Positions 8,091 through 16,527 are shown, counted from the stretch's first letter. The stretch is 22,256 nucleotides of DNA from Chloroflexi bacterium UBA4733 (GCA_002404055.1 DHIZ01000198.1:7781-30036), one strand, 5' to 3'. Numbers and translations are program-made. The notes: generated from the sequence alone by a model not told the origin.

Positions 8091-9799
8091 CCGGGTGATC
8101 CATGGTTGGCGTCGTGGCTGCGCCACCGTCCCAGCCAGACAAACGGGGATAGGAAGGCCGTGACCAGAAAGGCGGGCACGTCCGGCACTGCCAGTTCCCG
8201 CTGGAATTCGAGCATCAAGGGTGCGAGCTCGGACAGCCGGGGCAGCCGGACCCCGGGAAAGCGTTCCACCACCTCCAGGGCTGCGGAGCGTTCGAAGACC
8301 TCCTGTAAGCGCAGGGCCGGTCGTACTTCCACTCTGGCGTGCGACACTCCCTCGCCGGCGTTGCCGAACCAGTGCGCAGTTCCCGGCGGCACCACTACCG
8401 TGTCGCCCGGATTGGCGATGAAGCTGCGTCGCCAGCCGAGCCGGAAACGCATCTGCCCTTCGATGATCGTGAACCGCTCCTCCTGGTTCGGATGGACATG
8501 ACGGGCGGGAACGTGACCGCTGGGCGGCATAAAGTGATCGAAGGTGAGCAACTGGCCAGCGGTCTGCTCGCCGCTCTGGCGAATAATGATCCGCTCACCA
8601 CTGAGCGGGTTATAGATCACGTGCGCGGAGAGATCGGCGCTGTCCTCGTGGTCCGCCAGCGGACTTGAGGTATCCGGCGCCGGACACCGTCTGAGTGCCG
8701 TCAAGGTTCGCTTCGCCACGCGCCGCGCTGCCCGCCCCAGCCACATGGCCTGGGTCGGATCGACGGTGGGCAATCCTTGGGGCGATGCCGCGATGGCGCG
8801 CACGAGGGCGTCGACGTCTGGAAGATAGCGGCCGGCGCCGGTGCGTTCAACCAGCGCGGCGTTGCCGGTTTCCTGGTCTTCCAGGACCTGGAAAATCAGG
8901 ACGGGCCGCGCCTGGCTCAGCGCCTCCGCCACCGCGGTGGGGCCGCCCTTCGTGACCACCACATTGCTCCAGCGCATGAGCGCGGCGATGTCGTCGCGCC
9001 AACCGTGTACTGTCGCCCGAGCACCCAGTATGCGGTTGAGACGGTACTGGAGGCGCGCATTGCGGCCGCACACGACGATGAGATGCAGGGGCAGGCTTGC
9101 CGCCACGAGCGCGCGCGCTACCTGTTCGATGCGGCGCGCCGGGCGGCCGCTGCCGAGCAACAGCACACGGGTGGTGTCGTCAGGGGGCAGCGGCTGTGGC
9201 TGCTGGGCGAAGGCGGCGCGCAACGGCAGGCCGGTGACGTGAATCCGCTCGCGCGGGATGCCCAGGGCGGCAACGGCCGTAGATGCGTTGGAGGTCGCCA
9301 CGTAGAACGCTGCAACTTCAGCACAGACCCAACAGCGATGGATCGTGACCATGTCGGTGACAACGCAGTGCAACGGTGGGGCGTCCGGCATGCTGCGCAG
9401 GATTCCCGCGGCGAGGCGGGTACACAACGGGTGGACCGACACCACCAGCTTCGGGCGCTGCGTGCGCAGCACAGAGCGCAGCCGGCGAGCCCACAGCAGC
9501 CCCCCGGCGGCCATGCCGAGGCGCACCGCCCCTTCGCTGTTCGTCGCGCGATAGAACAGACGCCACAACCAGGAGGCGTACTCGACCGTCGCGTCATACC
9601 AACGCCCAAGCGAGAGCGGCCCAGCCTGACTCCTGTCACAGAGCGCGTCGAACACGTACACGCCGACCTCTGGAGCCAGCTCGTGGACGGCTTCCTGCAG
9701 GGCACTGGCCACGCTGTCATGGCCGGCGCCGGTCGACGACGTGAGGATCAGGATGTCTGCGGACGGCGCGTTCACCGCCGCGCGGGGTCTCGTCGTCAT
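8087..9799 (-). CDS. GT28/MGDG-synthase-like glycosyltransferase fused to a cupin domain
   Basis: This 570-residue two-domain protein starts at ATG 9799 with AAAGG just upstream. Residues 14-365 form a GT-B fold like monogalactosyldiacylglycerol synthases and MurG (GT28): a glycine-rich opening (SSTGAGHDS, 21-29), a strand-loop GSGRP (217-220 region), and a donor-binding part with TKGGPTAVAEAL (283-294) and QETGNA. Such enzymes transfer a sugar from a nucleotide sugar to a membrane lipid. Residues 397-500 form a complete cupin: motif 1 G428-(5)-H434-x-H436-(4)-E441-(6)-G448 and motif 2 G465-(5)-P471-x-G473-(2)-H476-(3)-N480, so the metal ligands are all present. A hydrophobic C-terminal stretch (542-557) may touch the membrane. 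The fusion is unusual. The downstream hydrolase gene overlaps it by 4 bases. Confidence 0.82.
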   Translation of the reverse strand: MTTRPRAAVNAPSADILILTSSTGAGHDSVASALQEAVHELAPEVGVYVFDALCDRSQAGPLSLGRWYDATVEYASWLWRLFYRATNSEGAVRLGMAAGGLLWARRLRSVLRTQRPKLVVSVHPLCTRLAAGILRSMPDAPPLHCVVTDMVTIHRCWVCAEVAAFYVATSNASTAVAALGIPRERIHVTGLPLRAAFAQQPQPLPPDDTTRVLLLGSGRPARRIEQVARALVAASLPLHLIVVCGRNARLQYRLNRILGARATVHGWRDDIAALMRWSNVVVTKGGPTAVAEALSQARPVLIFQVLEDQETGNAALVERTGAGRYLPDVDALVRAIAASPQGLPTVDPTQAMWLGRAARRVAKRTLTALRRCPAPDTSSPLADHEDSADLSAHVIYNPLSGERIIIRQSGEQTAGQLLTFDHFMPPSGHVPARHVHPNQEERFTIIEGQMRFRLGWRRSFIANPGDTVVVPPGTAHWFGNAGEGVSHARVEVRPALRLQEVFERSAALEVVERFPGVRLPRLSELAPLMLEFQRELAVPDVPAFLVTAFLSPFVWLGRWRSHDANHGSPG

Positions 9800-9927
9800 C
9801 GTGAGCCTTTCATCGCCTGCTCATGCCCCAGCGCTCTTCATCGGTGTCTCGTTCTCGGTGCGCTGTAGAGCAGGCTCTTGCTCCGGTGGCAAGGCCAGCA
9901 TCCGGTGCGCCAGCGCCGGCCGATGGC

Positions 9928-10761
9928 CTACTTCACGTCGGCTGGGCTGTGCTCGCGCAGCCAGCCCCGCAAGGGCACGTCTGCGTCGGTCGGTGAGTAG
10001 TAGCCGTTGGCGGTGCTCCCATCGCCCAGGAGTTGGCGACGAATGGCATCGCTCTGTGGCCAGAGGCTCTGCACCGTCATGTCGTCCTTAGTGCGAATCC
10101 AACGATACCCAAAGCCGTAGAATAGGACCTTGCGCGTCACGTCCGACCAGTTGGGGCTGGCAGTGTGCCACAGCCGGCGGTCGAAGAAGACGGCGGTCCC
10201 TGGTCTGGCTAGCACAGGGACCGCGCCAGCCGGCTGCCCCACGCCGTTTGCCGGACGCTCCAGCGTATCTCGAAGGTGGCTCCCGGGAATCACCCAGAAG
10301 TTGCCCCGACCCTCTTCCCCAACGTCGGAGAGGAAGTAGGCCACTTTGAGCGACAGACGGGGACGTGGATGTGACTCCATCTCTACGTTCACGCGACCGC
10401 TATCCTGGTGCCAGGCGAAGGTCTTGTCCCCACGTGGCAGCCCGGAGGGCGGTGTGACGATCATGTGCGCGTGATACAGGTAGATGTTCCAGCCCAAGAT
10501 GCCCCAGACCTTGGGCAGGATGCGGACGTTGTCTACAAGGTCAGCGAAGGCAGCGTCGTCCGGGATGAAGTTGGGGTAGAACAGGGCGGTGCGCGGGTCG
10601 TGACCATTTCGTACCTTGGTGTTGTGGATGGCGTCAACCTTAGTAGTCAGCGTCGTCACGTCCTGGTCTGACAGCACGTTTTCGATCTGCAGCAACCCCG
10701 TTGTCTCGAACGTGTGTCGCTCGTTGTCCGTCAGGCGATACTGCAAGCAGGAGGGGTCCAT
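9928..10761 (-). CDS. Phytanoyl-CoA dioxygenase (PhyH) family protein, Fe(II)/2-oxoglutarate-dependent
   Basis: This 277-residue cytoplasmic enzyme has the PhyH jelly-roll fold. The iron triad is visible: His118 and Asp120 in WHQDSGR and His199 in RLWHTASPN, with Arg210 placed to hold 2-oxoglutarate. Other family marks are VAYFLSDVGEEGRGNFWVIPGS and the preceding ESHPRPRLSLK. Such enzymes hydroxylate small molecules or lipids using oxygen and 2-oxoglutarate. I start it at ATG 10761, which has AAAGGA 7 bases upstream. The frame is open up to 11064, but that extension is Cys/Arg-rich and unlike a dioxygenase. It lies 128 bases upstream of the glycosyltransferase-cupin gene on the same strand and could be the first gene of that unit. 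The substrate cannot be predicted. Confidence 0.9.
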   Translation of the reverse strand: MDPSCLQYRLTDNERHTFETTGLLQIENVLSDQDVTTLTTKVDAIHNTKVRNGHDPRTALFYPNFIPDDAAFADLVDNVRILPKVWGILGWNIYLYHAHMIVTPPSGLPRGDKTFAWHQDSGRVNVEMESHPRPRLSLKVAYFLSDVGEEGRGNFWVIPGSHLRDTLERPANGVGQPAGAVPVLARPGTAVFFDRRLWHTASPNWSDVTRKVLFYGFGYRWIRTKDDMTVQSLWPQSDAIRRQLLGDGSTANGYYSPTDADVPLRGWLREHSPADVK

Positions 10762-11053
10762 CGTGATTCCTTTCTCTCCGAACCAATAAGGCCAGCACCC
10801 GTCCATTCCCGACAGCGTCCGTAACGCAGGGGGCAGACAGCGCGCTCCGTGGCGCCAAGTGTACATCGTGCCGCACGGCACAGGCCGTTCTCGGCACGGC
10901 GCCTGGCAGGCGGTGCGGCAATGAGGATACCTGGTCGAGCAGTTTGCCTGTCGGGAGGCCTCGCTGACTGAAGTGTACAATATGGCGCTATTTCGGCAAC
11001 GGTGTCCGTTGCTCCTCATCCCTCTGCTATTCTTATTCCTGCACCAGTGCCGG
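10762..11053. other. Intergenic region between divergent genes
   Basis: There is no convincing gene in these 292 bases. It carries the ribosome binding site of the PhyH gene near 10762-10780, a TACAAT hexamer on the plus strand (10976-10981) without a well-placed -35 box, and a perfect inverted repeat at 10996-11012. It also abuts the sulfatase remnant, so part of it may be scar sequence left by a deletion. Confidence 0.5.
10996..11012. repeat. Perfect inverted repeat GCAACGG-TGT-CCGTTGC
   Basis: Two 7-base arms (10996-11002 and 11006-11012) are exact reverse complements around a 3-base spacer. They lie 15 bases after a TACAAT hexamer in the region upstream of the divergent PhyH gene. The size and position suit an operator for a dimeric regulator. 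A short RNA hairpin is the alternative. No regulator gene is nearby. Confidence 0.35.
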
Positions 11054-11248
11054 ATGAACTGCAAGGCCGATCCCTACGAGCTGACCAATCTGATCGGTCT
11101 GGAGTCGCACGCCGAGACGAGCGCCGTGCTACGCGACCGGCTGGTGCTGCGTATGATAGAAGCCGGCGAGGCGGCTCCAACGATCGCGGCGGCGCCGCAC
11201 CGCCCAAGCGGCGGGCGCCACGTCTCGGCGGCGGAGGCGCATGCTTAA
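11054..11248 (+). pseudogene. Orphan C-terminal tail of a sulfatase (gene remnant)
   Basis: The last 64 codons of an open frame end in TAA 11246-11248. Their product begins CKADPYELTNLIGLESHAET and continues with VLRDRLVLRMIEAGEAAPTI. This is the usual end of type I sulfatases of the alkaline phosphatase superfamily, where 'LYDLxxDPxExxNL' precedes a final helix. The catalytic C/S-x-P-x-R segment and the roughly 400 residues before the tail are absent, and upstream sequence in the same frame is not sulfatase-like. I therefore read it as what remains after a deletion or rearrangement. A true small gene starting at ATG 11054 cannot be excluded but lacks a ribosome binding site. It lies 74 bases upstream of an SBP gene. 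Confidence 0.6.
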
Positions 11249-11322
11249 AGTGGCAGTGGTGACATGGGCCGCGCAGCAATGGTTGCGACGCGGCACGCAG
11301 TTTGCAGAAAGGAACATCCAGG

Positions 11323-12771
11323 ATGTACTCACGGCGGAGGTTCTTGACGCTTGTGCTGTCCTCAAGCGGTGCGATGTCGCTCGCCGCGTGCGGCGGCAGT
11401 GTGACCGTTGCGCCAACGGCGTCCGGCTCGGCGACAGCGGCGTCTACGAGCGTCAGCGGCAAGTCGGCCGCATCCGGCGCGAGCACGCAGGCGGCAAGCG
11501 CTGCCGTCAACACCACGGCGAGCGCCGCCAAACCGGCCGGGAGCGCCGTCCACATCACCTATATGATCAGCAGCACCGGCAACCTGGTGATGGACCAGAC
11601 GTACACGGCGATCGCCGACAGTTTCACGAAGTCCCAGCAGGCTGTCGCCGTTGATGTACACAAGGTGACGGGCAATTTCAATCAGGAATTGCAGGTCGAG
11701 TTGGCGGGCGGCGTGCCGCCGGATGTCTTTTTTTACTTGCAGGAGAACATCCCTATCCCGGCCCTGGTCGGCAAACAGATCGGCTTTCCCCTGGACACCT
11801 ACATCGCTCGTGACAAATACGATTCCAGCGACTTCCTGCCGCAGGCCTGGGCGCTCAACGTGTGGCAAGGCAAGGTGTACGCGATCCCGCGCGACTACGG
11901 GAACCAGCAGATCTACTACAACGTGGAGCTGTTCAATGCGGCCGGCATCCCGCCCATCCCTGCGGACTGGACCGACACGACCTGGACCTTCGACGCATAC
12001 GTGGCGGCAGCGCAGAAGCTCACCAAGCAGGAGGGCGGCAAGACGACGGTGTGGGGCTGCCTGGTAAACGAAGGCTGGCGGCCCTGGGCCACCTTCGTCT
12101 ATTCCAATGGGGGCACTGTGGTAGATCAGGATGCGAACGGCGTCTCCACCGACATCTCCCTCACCAGCGACGCTGCGGTGGGCGGGTTACAGTTCCTGCA
12201 GGATCTGATCTACACGCATAAGGTCGCGCCCCACCCGGATGTGGCCAGTCAGCAGGGACAACTCCAACTGTTCGCCAGCAGCAAGGTCGGCATGGTGCTG
12301 GATAACTCGTCGGGCGCCGGAAACTATCGCAAGAATCTCAGCTTCAAGTGGGACGTCGGCGCCGTGCCGCTCGGCCACGCCGCCAAGCGCGGTTCCGGCG
12401 GCGGCGGCACCGCCTGGGCCATCACCCAGCCGTCCACGCACCACGATCAGAGTTGGGCCTTCCTCCAATGGCTCACCAGCGCCGACTCGCAGCGCCTGGA
12501 AGCCCGCGCCGGCGTCACCACCCCCTCGCGGCAATCGGTCGTGCGCTCGGCCGATTTCCTGCAGCCCAGCCTGGCCCCGGCGCACTCCGTCAGTTTCGCC
12601 AATGCCCAGCCGTACGTGGTGCGCGATCCGGTCAGCGCCGCTTGGCCGCAGATTCAGTCGCAGATCGTCACGAAGCAGCTGGATTCGCTGTGGGACGACA
12701 GCAAAGACGCCAAGACGGTCGCTGCGTTAATCAAGCAGCAGGCTGACCCGGTCTTCAAGTCGGGATCGTAA
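11323..12771 (+). CDS. Extracellular sugar-binding lipoprotein (Tat-type signal), orphan SBP
   Basis: This 482-residue SBP starts at ATG 11323 with AAAGGA 9 bases upstream; a TTG at 11302 in frame is less likely because it overlaps that site. The N-terminus is a twin-arginine signal (SRRRFLTLVL) with lipobox SLAAC and lipidation at Cys23. A Ser/Ala/Thr linker of about 50 residues follows. The mature part has GVPPDVFFYLQE, a YAIPRDYGNQQIYYN hinge segment, WTFDAYVAAAQKLT and a C-terminal helix with WAFLQWLTSAD, all standard for family 1 sugar-binding proteins. No permease lies beside it. On its 5' side is a sulfatase remnant and on its 3' side it converges with the six-gene minus-strand unit. 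Its binding partner may be the permease pair at 492-2350 or one elsewhere. Confidence 0.92.
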   Translation: MYSRRRFLTLVLSSSGAMSLAACGGSVTVAPTASGSATAASTSVSGKSAASGASTQAASAAVNTTASAAKPAGSAVHITYMISSTGNLVMDQTYTAIADSFTKSQQAVAVDVHKVTGNFNQELQVELAGGVPPDVFFYLQENIPIPALVGKQIGFPLDTYIARDKYDSSDFLPQAWALNVWQGKVYAIPRDYGNQQIYYNVELFNAAGIPPIPADWTDTTWTFDAYVAAAQKLTKQEGGKTTVWGCLVNEGWRPWATFVYSNGGTVVDQDANGVSTDISLTSDAAVGGLQFLQDLIYTHKVAPHPDVASQQGQLQLFASSKVGMVLDNSSGAGNYRKNLSFKWDVGAVPLGHAAKRGSGGGGTAWAITQPSTHHDQSWAFLQWLTSADSQRLEARAGVTTPSRQSVVRSADFLQPSLAPAHSVSFANAQPYVVRDPVSAAWPQIQSQIVTKQLDSLWDDSKDAKTVAALIKQQADPVFKSGS

Positions 12772-12850
12772 ACGCCGAACATGGGGTCCGAGGAGCAACA
12801 GAACAGAAAAACCGGTCGAAGGATCAAAGCAAGCAACAGAAGCATTAATT

Positions 12851-12876
12851 CCTGTGAGAAGAATGGTTCTCTCAGG
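12851..12876. terminator. Hairpin between convergent genes, possible two-way terminator
   Basis: CCTGTGAGAA (12851-12860) pairs with TTCTCTCAGG (12867-12876) around GAATGG, giving nine pairs with one T-T mismatch. It sits in an A-rich stretch between the end of the SBP gene and the end of the minus-strand unit, where a terminator for both directions is expected. A clear T-run is missing on either strand. Confidence 0.4.
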
Positions 12877-12907
12877 GACCTCGCTATGCGCAAGGCATCG
12901 TCGACTT

Positions 12908-13696
12908 CTACCGCACGTAAGGCCAGGTACCGGTGCTGAAGAAGCGGTCGAAGTTCTCTGATCCTAGGCGTGCAGCGGTTGCCTCGTCAAGCACGTCCGA
13001 GGTGAGCTTTGCGGCGTTGGGCGCGATCATGTGGATGGGCGTGTGGGTGCCGATCAGTAGGCGGTCCGCGCCGAGGTGGCGCAGCGCATCGGGGAGCAGG
13101 TTGCCGCTCTCCACGAACGACAGTTCGGCACGAATAGTTGGTGTCTCGCGGTAGGCGGCTAGTTCGGCCATGTAGCTGCCGCAGACCAGAATCGGCAGCG
13201 TCGGGCAGCGCTGGGCAAGCGTCACCACGGCCGCCGGCTCCACGCGCGGCACATGCATCCGCGCATGGTGCATGCGTTCGTCTTCCATGCGCACCTGCAC
13301 GCAGAGCCCCAGCCCATCCTCCAGGCAGGCGAGTGCCAACTGTTCCAGCGCGGGGTGATCGAGCGCGTAGTCGTGGTAGGCGGGGACGATCTTGATTGCT
13401 CGCACCAGCCCCCCGCCCGCCTGCCGGCAGATGGCGAGATGCTCCTCCCAACCGGGCAGCGACGGGTTGATGATCGGTACCGCCCAGACGCGAAAGTCTT
13501 CGCCAGCAAGTGCTTCGATCAGCGTTACCAGTCGAAGGTTGGCGGACATCGGCTCCGGTTGTAATACCGCCTCTACCGGCGAGAGCGCCGCCCCGTCGAT
13601 ACCGACGGTCTGATACGCGGCGATCAGATCGGCGAGGTTGGCTGGCGGGCAGCCGGCGAAAGGCCAGGCTCCCAGAAAGGCGCTTGCGTCACGCAT
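12908..13696 (-). CDS. Amidohydrolase-superfamily protein lacking the usual metal ligands
   Basis: This 262-residue protein has the overall plan of Amidohydrolase_2 TIM-barrel enzymes but a degraded metal site. Where H-x-H is expected it has DASAFLGAWPF (about residues 3-13). Where the barrel His is expected it has ILVCGSY (169-175), and GTHTP (216-220) replaces GSDxP. Lys102 and His108 (IKIVPAYHDY) and MEDERMHH (137-144) remain. This matches a known subgroup with a 'D-V-N-x-x-L-G-x-W-P-F' opening. It starts at ATG 13696, overlapping the end of the canonical amidohydrolase gene by 8 bases, so the two are probably co-translated and may form a heteromer. It may be a regulatory or structural partner, or may catalyse a metal-free reaction. 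Confidence 0.8.
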   Translation of the reverse strand: MRDASAFLGAWPFAGCPPANLADLIAAYQTVGIDGAALSPVEAVLQPEPMSANLRLVTLIEALAGEDFRVWAVPIINPSLPGWEEHLAICRQAGGGLVRAIKIVPAYHDYALDHPALEQLALACLEDGLGLCVQVRMEDERMHHARMHVPRVEPAAVVTLAQRCPTLPILVCGSYMAELAAYRETPTIRAELSFVESGNLLPDALRHLGADRLLIGTHTPIHMIAPNAAKLTSDVLDEATAARLGSENFDRFFSTGTWPYVR

Positions 13697-14519
13697 ACTG
13701 CTTGTCCTTTGCGGCGGCCGTTTGGGCTACCCGGTTCAGGCGCAGCAGGCGAGCAGCATTTTCGCCCAGGATGCAGGCCTTGTCGCGCTTGCTGATATGC
13801 GCGCCGCTGACGCGCGCCTTCTGCACTGCGTAGTTGCGCAGCGGCCAGTCGGAGCCGAAGACCACCCGTTCGGCGCCGAGTTGCGCCACTGCATACTCCA
13901 CCAGCCCGGCGACCGGCTGGGAGCCGGAGGTATCGACCAGCACATTGCTATACGGTTTGATGTCGAGTACGCCGCGCCAGCGCACGCCGCCGAGGTGGGC
14001 CATGATGATGGCGACCTTGGGGTGGCGGCGCGCCAGGTCCGCTATTTCTGCGGCGGTCGATTCGTTGCCGGTTTGGCCATCGGCCTTGTACCAGGCATGG
14101 TACAGCACAGGGATCTCCAACTCGGCAGCGCGCTGCATAAGCGGGTCCAGCCGGCTGTCTGTAGCGTGGACCGCGATCCAGAGCTTGATACCGCTCAGGT
14201 TGCCCTCCACCACACAACGCGCAATCTCGTCCAGGGTGAAACGCGCGTCGTGGGCCGGGTTGAGGTAGCAGAAGCCGGAGTAGAAGTCGGGGTGCTCGGC
14301 GACGATGCGCATCGCCAGGTCGTTGCTCTGCCGCACATCGGCCGGCGACGGGTTGATCGGGCTGTACGGATCGCCGTCCAGCGAACGGCCAATGAGATTG
14401 TGTAACTGGACGACGCGGTCGATGCCTGCCTGCCGTGCCAGACGAATCGAGGCAGCGATCTCGTCCGGGTCGTAGCGGTTCCCCGGCGAGTGGGTGTGGA
14501 TGTGGACGTCGATGATCAA
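13689..14519 (-). CDS. Metal-dependent amidohydrolase (Amidohydrolase_2, TIM barrel)
   Basis: This 276-residue enzyme starts at TTG 14519, giving MIIDVHIHTH, with GGAGGA 7 bases upstream (14527-14532). An in-frame ATG at 14570 would add 17 residues before the first strand and lacks such a site. The metal-binding set is intact: His6 and His8 (H-x-H), His141 in YHAW, His175 in MAHLGG and Asp224 in GSDWP; Lys112 in GIKLW is also conserved. Members of this group act as hydrolases of lactones or cyclic amides, or as decarboxylases. Next to an aldolase and an epimerase-like protein, a sugar lactonase role is attractive but unproven. It is fifth in the minus-strand unit and its end overlaps the start of the metal-less paralogue. 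Confidence 0.88.
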   Translation of the reverse strand: MIIDVHIHTHSPGNRYDPDEIAASIRLARQAGIDRVVQLHNLIGRSLDGDPYSPINPSPADVRQSNDLAMRIVAEHPDFYSGFCYLNPAHDARFTLDEIARCVVEGNLSGIKLWIAVHATDSRLDPLMQRAAELEIPVLYHAWYKADGQTGNESTAAEIADLARRHPKVAIIMAHLGGVRWRGVLDIKPYSNVLVDTSGSQPVAGLVEYAVAQLGAERVVFGSDWPLRNYAVQKARVSGAHISKRDKACILGENAARLLRLNRVAQTAAAKDKQYA

Positions 14520-14570
14520 GGGCTTGTCCTCCAGAGTTGTGGCTGACCTTTGGCGATGATAGTACACCAC

Positions 14571-16508
14571 TCAACCCGCCAGCAGGTAGCGCGTGAACCA
14601 ACTGCTTACCCGGTGGAGCACGTCGAGTTGGTGCGCCTCCTCCACGATGCTGTGGCCTTCGCGCGGGTACCTGACGTACTGCACGGGTACATTGAGTTGA
14701 CGTAGCGCCTGATATAGCTCGCCGGCCTGTGCCGCCGGTACGCGCGGATCTTCTGCGCCTTGCAGGATCAACGTCGGCGTTTGCACGTTGGCCACGTGAC
14801 TGATCGGTGAGCGGTCGACACTGCGCTCGCGACGGTGATAGACGTCCTCCAGCGCGTACCAGCGAGGGAAAAGTTGTGGGCAGTCGCATTGCCCTTCGTA
14901 GCTCAGCCAGTTGACGATGCCGGCGCCACAGACGGCGGCCGCGAAGTGAGGCGTTTGAGTAATGGCCCAGGCCGTCATGTAACCGCCGTAACTCCAACCG
15001 CCGATGCCAAGGCGTTCGCTGTCGGCAATGCCGCGCGCAATCAGCGCGTCGACGCCTGCCATAATGTCCCCGTAGTCGGCGCCGCCCAGGTCTCCCCGGT
15101 TGGCCAGCAGGAAACGCCGCCCACGACCGGCGCCGCCCCGTGGGTTGGGCATGAACACGGCGATGCCCTGGTTGGCGAGCAGATGCGTCCAACTCGCCCC
15201 CGAGCCATAAAAGCCGTCCGACCAGACCATACCGGGGCCACCGTGCGGCCGGACGACCAGCGGCACCTGCTTCCCCGGCGTGTAGTCGGGTGGGAGCACC
15301 AGCAGGCCGGACAGCCGGAGGCCATCGGCGGCTTGCCAGGACACCAACTCCGTCGTTCCGAGTTGCCACAGCCGCACCTGCTGGTGGAGGTCCGTCACCG
15401 GGCGAGGGGACCGCTGCGCAGCCGCCCGGGCGGGCATGATGTCTCCCACCCACACGTCCGATGGAGACTCCGGGCCGCTGCGCAGCGCTGCTATCCGCCT
15501 GGCGGTGCTGTCGAGACTGAATTCGGTGCCGAACAGGCCCCGCCCGAACTGCTCCGGCGACCAGATGGCCTCGGGTGTACCCTGCGGATCGTCTAGATCA
15601 AGCGCGTAGAGGCCGCTGCGCACGTCTACCTGGGCGCCGAGCAGCAGCCGGTTCCAGCTCGCCGGCCAGGCCAGCCACGTCGCGGTCAGTTCAGCATCGC
15701 CAAGCAGGCCCCGCGGTTCGCCGCCCGCAGCGGCCACCACCACGATTTCGCCATGGGCGGGTTGCTCCAGGGCAGCCAGGAAAGCGACCCGGTCGCCATC
15801 CGGTGACCAGCAAGGACAGGAGATGAAGCCTTCAACGGTACAGAGCCGCCGCGCTACGCCGCCGTCCACGGGATACACGATAATGGCTGTCTCACCGGAC
15901 TGCTGCTCCGCTTTCGGCGTTGCCGTGACTGCGGCGAGAAGCGCGTGGCCATCCGGCGACCAGGCAAACTGCCAGACATGCGCCGGCCCGTCCGGTGAGA
16001 CCTGGTGAACGCGCTGCGAGCGAAGGTCGAACAGGCAGAGGCGGCTGTAGCGGTACGAACTGTCGACAACCTCGGCATCGTCGCCGGCTGCCGCCCGTCG
16101 CTGAACCTCGCTGTCGAGCGGGTCTCGGCGCAAGAAGGCAAGCAGCGTACCCGCGCCGCCAGGCGCCCATTGCGGCGCCAGCGCTTCTTCCGGGCCGTGG
16201 CCGAGCGGCTGGGCCTCGCCACCGGCCAGCGGCAAATAATGCATTCGCGAGCCGCTGTCGACGAAGAGCAACGCGGCGCCGTCCGGAGACCAGCAGGGAG
16301 AGTGCTCACCTTTCCCCTGCGTGAGTTGCCGTGCCCCGCCGCCATCGGCACTCGCCAACCAGATGGCAGTCTTGCCGCCACTTTGTGGTCGAGAGGCTCG
16401 ACCCACGACGAAGGCAACCTGGGTACCATCCGGGGACATTCGAGGTCCGCTCACTGTTCGCATGCTGACGAGATCGCCCGGCAGCGGTGGCCGGCAGGCA
16501 GATGACAT
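14571..16508 (-). CDS. S9 family prolyl oligopeptidase / acylaminoacyl-peptidase-like serine hydrolase
   Basis: This protein has 645 residues in two parts. Residues 1 to about 370 form a beta-propeller made of PD40/TolB-like repeats, seen as recurring 'SPDG' turns (for example MSPDGTQVAFV, CWSPDGAALLF, SPDGHALLAAV, SPDGDRVAFLA). The C-terminal alpha/beta hydrolase domain has Ser506 in GGWSYGGY, Asp587 in GAEDPRVP and His619 in EGHSIVEE, a complete catalytic triad. No signal peptide is seen, so it is probably cytoplasmic and cleaves short peptides or acyl-amino acids. Start ATG 16508 has GAGAGGA just upstream, and the preceding gene ends 19 bases away. In this unit it may release an amino acid or acyl group from an imported conjugate. 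Length fits the family. Confidence 0.92.
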   Translation of the reverse strand: MSSACRPPLPGDLVSMRTVSGPRMSPDGTQVAFVVGRASRPQSGGKTAIWLASADGGGARQLTQGKGEHSPCWSPDGAALLFVDSGSRMHYLPLAGGEAQPLGHGPEEALAPQWAPGGAGTLLAFLRRDPLDSEVQRRAAAGDDAEVVDSSYRYSRLCLFDLRSQRVHQVSPDGPAHVWQFAWSPDGHALLAAVTATPKAEQQSGETAIIVYPVDGGVARRLCTVEGFISCPCWSPDGDRVAFLAALEQPAHGEIVVVAAAGGEPRGLLGDAELTATWLAWPASWNRLLLGAQVDVRSGLYALDLDDPQGTPEAIWSPEQFGRGLFGTEFSLDSTARRIAALRSGPESPSDVWVGDIMPARAAAQRSPRPVTDLHQQVRLWQLGTTELVSWQAADGLRLSGLLVLPPDYTPGKQVPLVVRPHGGPGMVWSDGFYGSGASWTHLLANQGIAVFMPNPRGGAGRGRRFLLANRGDLGGADYGDIMAGVDALIARGIADSERLGIGGWSYGGYMTAWAITQTPHFAAAVCGAGIVNWLSYEGQCDCPQLFPRWYALEDVYHRRERSVDRSPISHVANVQTPTLILQGAEDPRVPAAQAGELYQALRQLNVPVQYVRYPREGHSIVEEAHQLDVLHRVSSWFTRYLLAG

Positions 16509-16527
16509 CGCGGTAGGTCCTCTCCCA

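Noticed and set aside
10944..10981. Possible promoter TTGCCT / TACAAT
   Set aside because: The spacing is 26 bases, outside the usable range, so the TACAAT box may be chance.
10762..11064. N-terminal extension of the PhyH protein to a start at 11064
   Set aside because: The added 101 residues are Cys/Arg-rich without similarity to the family, while ATG 10761 has a good ribosome binding site.
13948..15453. A 501-residue open frame on the minus strand
   Set aside because: It lies in another frame of the S9 peptidase and amidohydrolase genes, whose catalytic motifs are clear; its product is Arg/Pro/Ala-rich with no motif.
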